Shown: piece by piece, positions 35,508 through 43,830 of the stretch
How positions within the stretch are numbered: the first letter of the stretch is position 1
Layout: each line of letters opens with the position of its first letter
Assembly: GCF_016909575.1 (NCBI RefSeq)
Contig: NZ_JAFBGA010000017.1
Span: 104,001 to 168,000, forward strand
DNA from: Streptomyces sp. HB132
GTDB lineage: Bacteria > Actinomycetota > Actinomycetes > Streptomycetales > Streptomycetaceae
Reading direction: 5' to 3'
DNA length: 64,000 bases
The notes under the pieces: model-generated
What the model was told of the DNA's origin: nothing
Seen by the model: only the letters and a program-made list of their open reading frames with translations
The model's database searches: none
Translations under genes and position numbers: made by a program

Positions 35508-36143
35508 TCACCTCGCGGGATGCGGCGGCTGGGACGGTGTGCGGTTCTCCACGACGTGGTCCACCAGCCCGAACGCCAGGGCGGCCGAGGCGTCGAGGAC
35601 GGTGTCCCGTTCGATGTCGGCGCTGATCCGGCCCGCGGAACGACCCGTGTGACGGGCCAGCATGGCCGTGAGAAGCTCGCGTTCGCGCATCAACTCACGG
35701 GCCCGGATCTCGAGATCGGAGGGCCGGCCCTGCACCGGCTCGTCGAGAGCGGGTTGCTGGATGACTACCCGCGCTCCCGGCAGGGCATGTCGGCGTCCGG
35801 GCGCGCCGGCCGCGAGCAGGACCGCCGCGCCGGAACCCGCCTGGCCGAGGCAGAAGGTCTCGACCTCGCAGGCGACGTAGCGCATGGTGTCGTAGATCGC
35901 CGTCATGGCGTTGAAGGAGCCACCGGGCGAGTTGATGTAGAGGGAGATGGGCCGGTCGGGGTCCGTGTGCTCCAGGTGCATGAACTGCGCGACCAGGTCG
36001 GTGGCCGCGGTGTCGTCGACGGGTGTGCCGAGGAAGACGATCCGTTCGGACATCAGCTTCGAGTAGGGATCCATGCTCCGGGATCCGTAGGCGGTGCGTT
36101 CGGTGAACTCGGGCAGAACGTAGCGGGCGGCGGGACGGAACAT
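35508..36143 (-). CDS. ClpP-like proteolytic subunit with altered catalytic triad
   Basis: A 211-residue ClpP homologue of normal length. The fold motifs are intact: ERIVFLGTPVDD, SLYINSPGGS, and the nucleophile loop CLGQAGSGAAVLLAAG (Ser104). The strand that carries the catalytic His, normally (I/V)MIHQP, reads VVIQQP, so His is replaced by Gln129. The Asp in DIERDTVLDAS (Asp180) remains. The protein probably cannot cleave peptides by itself but could assemble into mixed ClpP rings or serve as a structural subunit. It is divergent from an antitoxin-like gene and followed by a small co-translated gene. Streptomyces carry several clpP paralogues; this is not the housekeeping clpP1P2 pair. Confidence 0.88.
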   Translation of the reverse strand: MFRPAARYVLPEFTERTAYGSRSMDPYSKLMSERIVFLGTPVDDTAATDLVAQFMHLEHTDPDRPISLYINSPGGSFNAMTAIYDTMRYVACEVETFCLGQAGSGAAVLLAAGAPGRRHALPGARVVIQQPALDEPVQGRPSDLEIRARELMRERELLTAMLARHTGRSAGRISADIERDTVLDASAALAFGLVDHVVENRTPSQPPHPAR

Positions 36144-36196
36144 GCTGATGCCTCTCCTCGGACTTCGGACTGCGCGGAATCGAAGTACGTCGAAAA

Positions 36197-36211
36197 TGTA
36201 CAGGACGTACA
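36197..36211. promoter_or_regulatory. palindrome TGTAC-N5-GTACA between clpP-like and phd genes
   Basis: A perfect inverted repeat with five-base arms lies seven bases before the -10 box of the Phd-like gene and 54 bases before the clpP-like start. A further GTAC occurs at 36185. It is a good candidate operator for the Phd protein or for a Clp regulator. Confidence 0.6.
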
Positions 36212-36217
36212 GGAGGT

Positions 36218-36223
36218 TAGAAT
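36218..36223 (+). promoter_or_regulatory. -10 box of a leaderless phd transcript
   Basis: TAGAAT ends six bases before the ATG at 36230, placing the transcription start at about the A of ATG. AGGAGG at 36211-36216 overlaps the promoter and would then not be transcribed. Confidence 0.5.
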
Positions 36224-36229
36224 GGGGTC

Positions 36230-36538
36230 ATGGCCTACGAGATTCCGGTGACGCAAGCCCGGGCGGAGCTAGCCGATCTGATCAACCGCGTCGTCTACGG
36301 GGGTGAACGTGTGGTGGTGACGCGACACGGAAAGCCGCTGGTCGCTTTGGTTTCCGCCGCTGACCTGCAACGACTCGAGGACGCAGCGGCCGAGGGGACC
36401 GAGGCGCAAGAGGTTGCTGCCGAGGAGCAGATGATCAGCTCGGTTTCCACGTTCCGCTCGGTGCCGTCCGCTCCGGGCGAACGGCACCGCTTCGGCATCG
36501 CCGCGGAGCACCGCGGTCACGAGGAGCGGGACCACTGA
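36230..36538 (+). CDS. Phd/YefM-family antitoxin, apparently solitary
   Basis: A 102-residue Phd/YefM protein. The N-terminal DNA-binding fold shows IPVTQARAELADLINRVVYG, RVVVTRHGKPLVALVSAADL, which is diagnostic. The C-terminal half is variable and hydrophilic (FRSVPSAPGERHRFGIAAEH), where a toxin-binding helix would be. No Doc, YoeB or other toxin gene follows; the next 240 bases have no coding signal. It may have lost its toxin or may serve as a regulator of the divergent clpP-like gene. Clp proteases degrade antitoxins of this family, so the juxtaposition is suggestive. Confidence 0.88.
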   Translation: MAYEIPVTQARAELADLINRVVYGGERVVVTRHGKPLVALVSAADLQRLEDAAAEGTEAQEVAAEEQMISSVSTFRSVPSAPGERHRFGIAAEHRGHEERDH

Positions 36539-36781
36539 CACCGCCCGTCTGCGCGGAGCCGCCGTCCGGCGGCCCGGGGTTCTCCCAGCCTGCTCGATCG
36601 GGCAGGCACGGCCCGGCGGTGGATGGTTGCGGCAGTGGATGTGCCGTGATCCCGTATCCGTGGGTGAGTTCCACCGGCTGCATTCGGGCGCGGCGCGGAT
36701 TCCGTCGGTCCGGGTCCGGGTGCGGGCAGCGGCGGAGCCGGCGGCTGCACGCGCGCGTATCGACGGTCAGCGGGCGCGAGT

Positions 36782-37255
36782 TCAGCCCTGGGTCAGCGGG
36801 CGGACCGTGAGTGTCTGCTCGGCGTGACCGACGGGTCCGTCGACGTCGTGCAGGACGCTGCTGGTGAGCCCGTGCCCCGTCGGGCCGAAGGTGACGGTGG
36901 TGTCCAGGCCGGTCCACGGACCGTTGGGCCGACGGTGCAGATGGATGGTCAGGTCGAGGTTCGGGAACATCCAGGCGGTGGGGTCCTGCTGGACCGCGAT
37001 GCCGTTCGCGGTGTCCACGAGCGCGATGTACGAGGCGAGGGCGCTGCTCGGCTCACCCGCGACAAGGTCGACGCGTGCCGACACCCACGCCGTCGTGCGG
37101 CCCTTGCGCTGCGGGGGTACGCGGCGGACGTCGATGAAGGAGATGTAGCCACCGTCCCATTCCTTGTCCATCGGGCGCGGACGACCGGGCGGCCATGGAT
37201 GATCACGACGGCTTCGACGAGTTCGATGGTCCGGCCGGGGCGGAGGGTCTCTGTT
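36782..37255 (-). pseudogene. acyl-CoA thioesterase (TesB-like) remnant
   Basis: From 36782 to 37171 the frame encodes the C-terminal half of a TesB-like thioesterase (GGYISFIDVRRVPPQ, ASYIALVDTANGIAV, MFPNLDLTIHLHRRP, WTGLDTTVTFGPTG). Just upstream, in a different frame, TLRPGRTIELVEAVV and RPVVRARW are the preceding part of the same protein. About 25 codons between them are missing, and the N-terminal third is replaced by IS630 sequence. The gene is therefore broken by a frameshifting deletion and by the element. A 129-codon frame could still be translated, but it lacks half of the double hot-dog. Confidence 0.8.
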
Positions 37256-37572
37256 TCGGTCGGCTTGGACTTCCCGATCTCCTTGATCTCGCGGCGCTCG
37301 GGCAGGGTGAAGGTCTTCGGCCGACCGCCGGAGTACTTCGGATGCAACGAGTCGAAGCCGTCGGCGTTGAAGGTGTGGATCACGTCCCGCACCCGGTCAT
37401 CGATGGTGAACGACACCTCGGCGATCTTGGCCGCCGGCATGCCCTGGGCGGACAGCAGCACCATCTGGGCCCGCCGCCAGGTCACCACCGACCCGGTACC
37501 GCGGCGGATGACCCGCAACAGCGGTCGCCCCTCGTCATCGCCGATCTCCCGCACGCGCGCACGTCCGCTCAC
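37250..37572 (-). pseudogene. IS630-family transposase N-terminal remnant
   Basis: Starting from GTG 37572 the sequence encodes VSGRARVREIGDDEG, then RAQMVLLSAQGMPAAKIAEV and PKYSGGRPKTFTLPERREIK, the N-terminal helix-turn-helix half of IS630-family transposases. After about 105 codons, at KSKPTE, the sequence passes in frame into the thioesterase remnant. The DDE catalytic domain (about 250 codons) is absent, so the element is dead. No terminal inverted repeats could be recognised. Confidence 0.85.
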
Positions 37573-37641
37573 GTGATCATTCTGTCGGCCTGTCCCGGGC
37601 CGGGCGGCGCAGCGCGACGCCGGGCTCCTACGATTGCAGTC

Positions 37642-38160
37642 ATGGCACGCTTTGAGGATGTGCAGGCCGCCTTCTGGAAGCTTCGCAGCAGTTACGGAGT
37701 GCACCAGCCGCTGACTGATGAGGCCGTGCGCAAAGCCGAGCGACTGCTCGGTGTCACTCTCCCCATTTCGCTCCTTGACCTGCTGCGCGGTCAGAACGGG
37801 GGAGAGTCCGCAGCCGACCGGGGCGCCTTCCCGACAGACCGCCCGACTTCCTGGAGTACCGATCACATCCCCTTCGACCACTTGATGGGCATCGGCGAAG
37901 ACGAACGCACAGTCTCTCTGCTGGACAGTCCGTACCTGACGAACGAATGGGGACTGCCCGGGCCTGCCGTGCTTCTCTCAGGCGACGGGCACTACTGGAT
38001 TGCGCTCGACTACCGGGCATCCGGCCGACACGGGGAACCATCGGTGACGTGGTTCGACGCCGACTGCAACGAAGAGCTGGCCCTCGCCACGGACTTCCGA
38101 TCCTTCGTCGAAGGTCTCACCTCCACCAGTGACTTCGACAGCGAAGACGTACCCGACTGA
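37642..38160 (+). CDS. SMI1/KNR4 family protein
   Basis: A 172-residue protein with an SMI1/KNR4 (SUKH-like) fold. It has the N-terminal helix ADEAVRKAERLLGVTL-like LTDEAVRKAERLLGVTLPIS, LLDLLRGQNGG, and the strand pattern PAVLLSGDGHYWIALDY. SUKH proteins are often immunity proteins for polymorphic toxins, but no toxin gene is near. It starts ATG at 37642, seven bases after a TACGAT box, and may be leaderless. It sits between IS630 and IS5 remnants in a disturbed region. Confidence 0.85.
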   Translation: MARFEDVQAAFWKLRSSYGVHQPLTDEAVRKAERLLGVTLPISLLDLLRGQNGGESAADRGAFPTDRPTSWSTDHIPFDHLMGIGEDERTVSLLDSPYLTNEWGLPGPAVLLSGDGHYWIALDYRASGRHGEPSVTWFDADCNEELALATDFRSFVEGLTSTSDFDSEDVPD

Positions 38161-38506
38161 CGTCTGACCGTGGAAGGCATTGCCCATCGGTGACACGCCA
38201 CCAATTGAGACGTCCCAGCAGGGCGAACGTTGCCTGATGCGGCATTAGCGGCCGTTCCGGCCCATGGGAGCGTTGAGCGGCTGGTTCGGGTTCCCGGCTG
38301 CAACCGGCAGACACCTGAGGGAATCCGGCGGTGCCGTCGATCGGCACTCTGCAATGCTTCCCGGCACTGCAAGCGCGGTCGCAGTTCAGGGCCGAGTGGT
38401 TAGGGTGCCCCTGATGTCGGATGTCCTGCTGTACCGCGAAGTCACGTGACCCGGTCTCGTCGTTCTGCCGGCGCAGCATCAGATCACGCTGGGGGGACGA
38501 ATTCGG
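38161..38506. other. intergenic region, no gene seen
   Basis: About 350 bases of lower GC than the average. No convincing coding frame was found on either strand. It may be debris next to insertion elements. Confidence 0.45.
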
Positions 38507-38720
38507 ATGCTGTCAACTCTGGTCGGTGCCTCAATCCTGTTCTTCGGGGGCTCGCTTCTCGGGAACTTCTGGAACCTTGCAGGGGGACTTCTTGAACGCG
38601 TCTCCGATTTCGTGGACCCCCGGAGCGGCCACCGTGAACACCGTCAGAGCATCCGGCGTGTTCGTTGTCCTCATCGGGATGATCTGGATGGCATCGGGCC
38701 TACGAGAGATCTTCTGGTGA
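38507..38720 (+). pseudogene. small two-TM membrane protein, frameshifted
   Basis: From ATG 38507 the frame gives MLSTLVGASILFFGGSLLGN..LERVSDFVDP with one hydrophobic helix, then turns into Arg-rich nonsense. One base later, in the +1 frame, GAATVNTVRASG and VFVVLIGMIWMASGLREIFW give a natural second helix ending at TGA 38720. Deleting one C from the C5 run at 38617-38621 joins them into one protein of about 70 residues. It is therefore either a true frameshift or a sequencing indel. The 3' end abuts an IS5-family remnant. Function unknown. Confidence 0.55.
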
Positions 38721-39200
38721 GTCTGCGGTAGCACATGAGGTCGCAGGCGATGCTCGTGAAGGCGAGGAAGCGCTCGGCTTTGCGCTCGTAGTGTCGGCGG
38801 CGGCCGGCGAGCCAGGACATGGTGCGTTCGATGGTCCACCGGTGGCGCCCAAGTCGCTGTGATGGCTCGATTCCTTTGCGTGCGATGCGTTGCCGAGTGC
38901 CGCGCCGACGTAGCCATTGCCGCAGGTGGGAGTAGTCGTACCCCTTGTCGGTGTGGAGCCTTTCGGGCTTGCGGCGGCGCGGCCCTCGGCGGGAGCGGAT
39001 CGGCGGTATCCCTTGCACGAGAGGGAGGGCCTGGCTGTCGTGCAGGTTCGCCGCTGATATTGCGACGGAGAGGGGCAGACCGGTTCGCTCGGACGTAGAT
39101 GATGGCTGCGAACACCGCCTCATCATCGATGTTCGCGACCCCGCCACCCTGCGGGCGCACCCGAGCCGGAGGCAGCAACGGCCTTGCTGTCTCTCACAGT
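38714..39200 (-). pseudogene. IS5-family transposase remnant
   Basis: The C-terminal half is clear: ISAANLHDSQALPLV, LHTDKGYDYSHLRQWLRRRG with a catalytic Asp, RIARKGIE, and RRWTIERTMSWL-like HRWTIERTMSWLAGRRRHYE with the catalytic Glu, ending DLMCYRRLTR. The N-terminal part LLPPARVRPQGGG, ANIDDEAVFAAIIYV lies in another frame, and about 80 codons between (with the first Asp) are deleted. No intact reading frame exists. The right boundary is near 38714; terminal repeats were not resolved. Confidence 0.85.
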
Positions 39201-39346
39201 CCGTCCGGAACGATTCATCTCCGCCGTCCACTCCGGTGCAACTGCCAACTGACCATGCAGGACAGAGTCTGAGACACAGTTCTCTTGCTGGTCATGTGAC
39301 GGAGGCTGTTACGGGCCGCCGAACGGTGGGCGGCGAGGCGACCCGG

Positions 39347-40141
39347 TCAGCTCGCCTGATCGGTGACTTCGTGGAGGTACTGCATGGCGAGCTTCTCTGC
39401 GTGGCGGCGGCGTTCGATCGCCGCTCCTGTGTCGTCGAGCCACCGCCGGTAGAGCTCGATGCCGGCGAGGAGTGCCCGACCGGCCTCGTGCCGGTCGTAA
39501 CCGCACAGGGTTGTCCGAAGGTCGCGCGCCTCATCCGGTGCGATCGATTCGAGGTGGCGTACGCCGCGAGGTGATGCACCCACTCGTATGGTGGCCAGGG
39601 GGCCCAGCACGGCCTCGCGCAGGTAGCTGAGAAAGCTGATGACCTCGAACAGTTCACCGCGGCCGAGTTTCGTCGCACCGTAATGCACCCAGATCCAGAA
39701 CCTGTCCTCGATCCACTGGAGGTCGGGCGACGGGGTTGTCGGCGGTTGCTCCGCGAGCGAGGTGGCCAGGACGGCGTCTCGGTCCCACAGGATGTCCAGG
39801 TCCTCGACGCGCTCGACGAAGTCGAAGGCCCGCACGAACTTGAAGTCGACATGGAGCAGGGGCGGCCCGACAAGCGTGATGATCAGGCGTGGTTCGCCGA
39901 CGTGTTCCCCGGTGAACCCGGCCACCAGCGGGGCCCATTGGCCGATCAGCGTGAGACGCTCCTCCATGACCGCATCGAATGCCTCGTCGTCGATGACCAC
40001 GACCAGATCGACATCGGAGTAGATGTCGGGGTGTCCACCCGCAATCGATCCCGCAACGGCAACACCGGTCACTCGAGGATCCTGCTGGATCCGGGGAAGC
40101 ACGTCGTCGAGGAACCGGCTGTGCAGGGCGGGGACGTCCAT
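39347..40141 (-). CDS. nucleotidyltransferase domain protein (aminoglycoside adenylyltransferase-like)
   Basis: A 264-residue protein with the pol-beta nucleotidyltransferase signature VAGSIAGGHPDIYSDVDLVV (GSxxxG..DxYSDxDL) and a third acidic residue in LLHVDFKFVRAF. The C-terminal helical half resembles AadA/ANT-type substrate domains. It starts MDVPALHSRFLDDVLP at 40141, with AAGGAA upstream. It could adenylylate an aminoglycoside or another small molecule; resistance is not established. It is alone on its strand next to the IS5 remnant, consistent with acquisition. Confidence 0.85.
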   Translation of the reverse strand: MDVPALHSRFLDDVLPRIQQDPRVTGVAVAGSIAGGHPDIYSDVDLVVVIDDEAFDAVMEERLTLIGQWAPLVAGFTGEHVGEPRLIITLVGPPLLHVDFKFVRAFDFVERVEDLDILWDRDAVLATSLAEQPPTTPSPDLQWIEDRFWIWVHYGATKLGRGELFEVISFLSYLREAVLGPLATIRVGASPRGVRHLESIAPDEARDLRTTLCGYDRHEAGRALLAGIELYRRWLDDTGAAIERRRHAEKLAMQYLHEVTDQAS

Positions 40142-40448
40142 GGCATTCCTTCCGATCGGAACAAAGTTTTGCAACGTACCACGCCGTCGGCCGCACTCAC
40201 ATCGAAATAACGGCCGCAAAGCCGACGGAATCGGAGACGGATTCCTCGCGGACGGATGACGGGGCCGATCGGAAGGGAGGCCCGCACGTGCGGTCCACTC
40301 CCTCAGGAGTGGGGCATCCGTTGGGTGATCCCGTTCTTCTCGATCGTCGTGGACGCCGTGGAGCGTGCTCGCCGGGCGACAGCTCGGCGTTGGGAGCTGG
40401 AACTTCTAGTCGGGCTCGAGGACCGGCAACAGTGTGCGGCCTCCGGTC
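40142..40448. other. intergenic region, no gene seen
   Basis: About 300 bases upstream of the nucleotidyltransferase gene and downstream of the oxidoreductase gene. The AT-rich segment near 40160-40215 is probably the nucleotidyltransferase promoter region. Confidence 0.45.
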
Positions 40449-41378
40449 TCAGGGGATGATCACGACCTTGCCGCGGATACGGCCGGCTTCGCTGAGGCGG
40501 TGGACGTCCGCGAGGTCAGTCAGCGGATGTGATGCGCTGATGTCGAGTGCGACCGTCCCCGCGTCGACGAGTTCCACGAGCGCCGTCAGGTGCGCTACAT
40601 CGTTGCGGGCGACCATGTGCATCGCCCGCACCCCCGCGTCAGCAGGCGGTTCGACAGGGGTTGCGATAGATACGATCCGCCCGCCCGGCCGTACCGCAGC
40701 TGCCAGAGCAGCGGCATCACGCGAAGTCAGGGGAACGAGATTGAGCAGAGTGTCCACGGGGTCGTCGAGCGCGTCGGCGACCGGCCCGGCGGTGTAGTCG
40801 ATCACGTGGTCCGCCCCATGCCGCCGGACAGCCTGGTCGCTGCGGGCGCCGGCCGTGGCAATCACCTCGGCTCCAGCGTGCTTGGCGAGCTGCGTCACGA
40901 AGCCGCCGACCCCGCCCCCCGCGCCGTTGACCAGCACGCGCTGGCCGGCAACAACTTTCCCGTGCTCGAACACCTCCTGCCAAGCCGTCAGTCCCGCCAC
41001 TGGCAGGGCGGCGGCGCGCGTGAGAGGAACGAAGGCCGGTGCCGGAACCAGCAGTGCACCCGGCGCCCGAACGTAATCGGCGGCCGCGCCCGCGCCTTCC
41101 AGCCGCCCGACGACCCGGTCGCCGACGGTGAACCCCTCGGTGCCTGGGCCGATCTCGGCGACCGTACCGGCGACGTCCCAGCCCAGCGTGAAGGAGAGAT
41201 CGACGGGAAGGAACGCCTGCAGCAGGCCGGCGCGCAACGCGGCCTCGGTGGGGTTGAACGAAGTCGCCGCGACGCGGACGAGAACTTCACCGGAGCAGGG
41301 ACGTGGCCGAGGAACGTCGTCGTAGCGGATCACGGACGCATCGCCGAACGCGTGGATACGCGCGGTCTTCATCTTCAT
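40449..41378 (-). CDS. NADP-dependent quinone oxidoreductase-like (MDR family)
   Basis: A 309-residue zinc-less medium-chain reductase. The N-terminal GroES-like domain has FNPTEAALRAGLL, LGWDVAGTVAEIG and GDRVVG. The Rossmann domain has the nucleotide loop VLVNGAGGGVGGFVTQLAKH and VIATAGARSDQAV. No zinc-ligand Cys cluster is present. It probably reduces quinones or enones with NADPH. It is divergent from an AraC-family regulator gene that carries a premature stop, so its control may be lost. The start ATG at 41378 is used; an ATG two codons later is equally possible. Confidence 0.9.
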   Translation of the reverse strand: MKMKTARIHAFGDASVIRYDDVPRPRPCSGEVLVRVAATSFNPTEAALRAGLLQAFLPVDLSFTLGWDVAGTVAEIGPGTEGFTVGDRVVGRLEGAGAAADYVRAPGALLVPAPAFVPLTRAAALPVAGLTAWQEVFEHGKVVAGQRVLVNGAGGGVGGFVTQLAKHAGAEVIATAGARSDQAVRRHGADHVIDYTAGPVADALDDPVDTLLNLVPLTSRDAAALAAAVRPGGRIVSIATPVEPPADAGVRAMHMVARNDVAHLTALVELVDAGTVALDISASHPLTDLADVHRLSEAGRIRGKVVIIP

Positions 41379-41466
41379 GCCGTGAACCTACGGGCCGCAC
41401 ACCGGGACGATCCATGCGCCAGGCTGTCCTGTTCATGCGCGTGCGTCTCATGCGTACGCTCGACCC

Positions 41467-42399
41467 ATGGATGTGCTCAGCGACGTGATCACTGTGGCGC
41501 GAACCGGCCGACCCCGGTCTGCGCACGTGCGATGGCATGCGCCCTGGTGACAGCAGTTCGCGTCCGTACCGGGGTCGGCGGGCTTCCAGGTCATCCTGGA
41601 GGGCCGCTGCTGGCTCCTGTGCCCCGGCGCCGATCCGGTCGAACTGGGTGCGGGCGATGTGCTGTTCCTGCCGCACGGCACCGGGCACACCTTGGCGGAC
41701 GACCCGGCAACCGCGATCGCAGCCGCTGCTTGTAGCCCCGACGACGCCGAGGTACCAGGGCCCCACGCATCGGACAGCGTCGACCGGTTCGGTCAGGGCG
41801 GTGCCATCACCGTGGTGCTCTGTGGCGCCTACCAGCTCGACCCGTCGCGAGGCCACCCCTTGCTGCTGACCCTGCCGAACGTGATCCACCTGCCGGCCGA
41901 TCCGGCCCGCCACCCCGAACTGCATGCCGCCGTGCAGCTCCTGGCCTCCGAGGTGGGCAACCCGCGCCCGGGCATCAGCGCAACCGCGCCCGCGCTTCTG
42001 GACACCCTCCTGATGTACATCCTGCGTATCTGGCTTGCCGAACACCCCACTCGCGACGGCAACGGCTGGGCTGCGGCACTCAACGACCCGCCGATCACCG
42101 CAGCCCTCCACGCAGTCCACCGAGATCCGGCAGCGCCGTGGACCGTGGCGAAACTCGCCGCGGAAGCCGGCCTCTCCCGCGCGACATTCGCCAGGCGCTT
42201 CACCTCGATGGCCGGTCAACCGCCCCTCGGCTACCTGACCTGGTGGCGACTGACCATGGCAGCCCGCCTTCTACGGGAGACGGAAGCGACCTTGAGATCG
42301 ATCGCAGCCCAAGTCGGATACACCTTCGAGTTCGCCTTCGCCAACGCGTTCAAGCGCACGTACGGGCTGGCCCCCGGCACGTACCGGCGGAGAGGATGA
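41467..42399 (+). pseudogene. AraC family regulator interrupted by an in-frame stop
   Basis: From ATG 41467 (MDVLSDVITVARTGRPRSA) the frame reads HVRWHAPW and then TGA at 41548-41550, codon 28. It continues immediately as QQFASVPGSAGFQVILEGRC and VELGAGDVLFLPHGTGH, a cupin_6 effector domain, and ends with two AraC helix-turn-helix motifs (VAKLAAEAGLSRATFARRF; LRSIAAQVGYTFEFAFANAF). Relatives have Gly at the stop position, so a single GGA-to-TGA change explains it. Re-initiation at GTG 41659 could still yield the DNA-binding half. It is divergent from the oxidoreductase gene, its probable target. Confidence 0.85.
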
Positions 42400-42690
42400 T
42401 TCGGCTACGAGGACGCTGAGCGCGTTCACATGCACGCGACCGGGCACCTCCAGGTGTACGCCAACACGACAGTGGGGAGCGGCACGGGGTCTCGGGCGGC
42501 AGGTTCCCTATCCAGAGGCCCGTCGGCTCGTCCAACCCGGCACGACAAGGGCGGGACCCCGAACGACTGCCGGACCGCGCTCCACGGGGCTCGCCGGTGC
42601 CCGCGGCGTCCGGCGGGAGCTGTTCCTCCCGGCCGTGCGGGCCGGGTGGACGTCGAGGGGGAGCGGGGGAGTGCAGCAGTTCCACGCCGC

Positions 42691-43020
42691 CTACCGGGCG
42701 AAGACGGTGCTGGCCAGGGCGACGTGGACGGCGGTGCCGCCGAGGATGCTGAGCAGCGCGTTGCGGCGCCACAGGTGCAGGCCGATCGTGACGGCCAGGG
42801 CCACGAGCGGAGCCAGGGCCCGGGGATGAGACGCGGGCAGGTCGCGCAGGCAGTAGACGACCAGGATGATCATGACACCGGCCGGAATTCGGGTACTGAG
42901 GTGCTGGACGGTGCTGCTGGCACGCAGAGGTGCGAGCGCGGCGAAGGGCAGGGCGCGCAATGCCCAGGTGACGGCGGCGGAGACCATGATCGCCGCGATG
43001 GCGTAGCGGGTGTCAGGCAT
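42691..43020 (-). CDS. azlD: AzlD family branched-chain amino-acid transporter subunit
   Basis: A 109-residue membrane protein with three to four hydrophobic segments and the AzlD core TWALRALPFAAL, RIPAGVMIILVVYCLRDL and LLSILGGTAVHVAL. AzlC-AzlD form a two-component exporter of branched-chain amino acids and analogues such as 4-azaleucine. The gene overlaps the end of azlC by eight bases, so it is translationally coupled. Confidence 0.93.
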   Translation of the reverse strand: MPDTRYAIAAIMVSAAVTWALRALPFAALAPLRASSTVQHLSTRIPAGVMIILVVYCLRDLPASHPRALAPLVALAVTIGLHLWRRNALLSILGGTAVHVALASTVFAR

Positions 43021-43768
43021 GGCGGGGCCTCCTGCCGGTCGCGAGGTGACGGGCCACGAGCCCTGCGGTGAACAGGGCGAAAGCAGCCGGGAGCATCTGG
43101 TCGGGGAAGAGTGCCCGGGCGGCCAGGGCGCTGAGGAGCGCGAGCACAGGGGTGGGAAGGTCGCCGCGCAGTTCCCGCAGCGCGTCGAGGGCGAGGACGG
43201 TGAACAGGGCGGTCAGGGCGAAGTCCAGGCCGGTGACGCCGTCGGGGATGAGCGAGCCGAGCAGGGCGCCGGCGGTCGCACCGCCGACCCAGTACAGGTG
43301 CAGGAAGAACTGCAGCGAAAGGATGCGCCGACCGGACCAGGAGCGGGCCTCCTCGGCAGCGGTCATGGCGTACGCCTCGTCGCAGAGCGCGAAGGTGCTG
43401 TACGTCCGGCCGAGGCGTCCCCTCACGCGGTGCAGGGGGAACGACAAGGCGTAGAACACGTGCCGGACGTTCACCATGAAGGACGCCAGCGCGATCGTCG
43501 CGAGTGGGGCCGCCGCGGTGACCATTCCGATGAGCAGGAACTCGAACGATCCGCCGAAGACGACCGCGGCAGACAGGACCGCCCACCACGGGTCGAGGCC
43601 GGACCGCACGGCCAGCGCTCCGAACGCAAGGCCGAGCGGGACGAACCCCAGGCCCGCCGACAGGGAGCCCGTGAAGGCGTTCCGCGCGTCGCGGGGCGGC
43701 CGGGGTCCGGAGGTGGAGGCGGGGGCGGGCCGGTACCGGCCGCCGAGAGCGGCCGAAGTTATTCGCAT
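43013..43768 (-). CDS. azlC: AzlC family branched-chain amino-acid transporter subunit
   Basis: A 251-residue protein with about six to seven hydrophobic segments and the AzlC signatures GLGFVPLGLAFGALAVRSGL, VFGGSFEFLLIGMV, VNVRHVFYALSFP and LCDEAYAMT. The first 30 residues are a hydrophilic, Pro/Arg-rich extension. It is divergent from an Lrp/AsnC gene with 62 bases between starts. In Bacillus subtilis the Lrp-type AzlB represses azlCD, and the same logic fits here. Confidence 0.94.
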   Translation of the reverse strand: MRITSAALGGRYRPAPASTSGPRPPRDARNAFTGSLSAGLGFVPLGLAFGALAVRSGLDPWWAVLSAAVVFGGSFEFLLIGMVTAAAPLATIALASFMVNVRHVFYALSFPLHRVRGRLGRTYSTFALCDEAYAMTAAEEARSWSGRRILSLQFFLHLYWVGGATAGALLGSLIPDGVTGLDFALTALFTVLALDALRELRGDLPTPVLALLSALAARALFPDQMLPAAFALFTAGLVARHLATGRRPRHA

Positions 43769-43830
43769 GCGGATATTTTAGAAAGAATCGGGCCGCACAT
43801 GGTTGCGAATAATGACCGTACGATCGCGCT

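Noticed and set aside
39347..40141. calling the nucleotidyltransferase an aminoglycoside resistance gene
   Set aside because: Only the general nucleotidyltransferase signature is visible. Resistance cannot be inferred without close homology.
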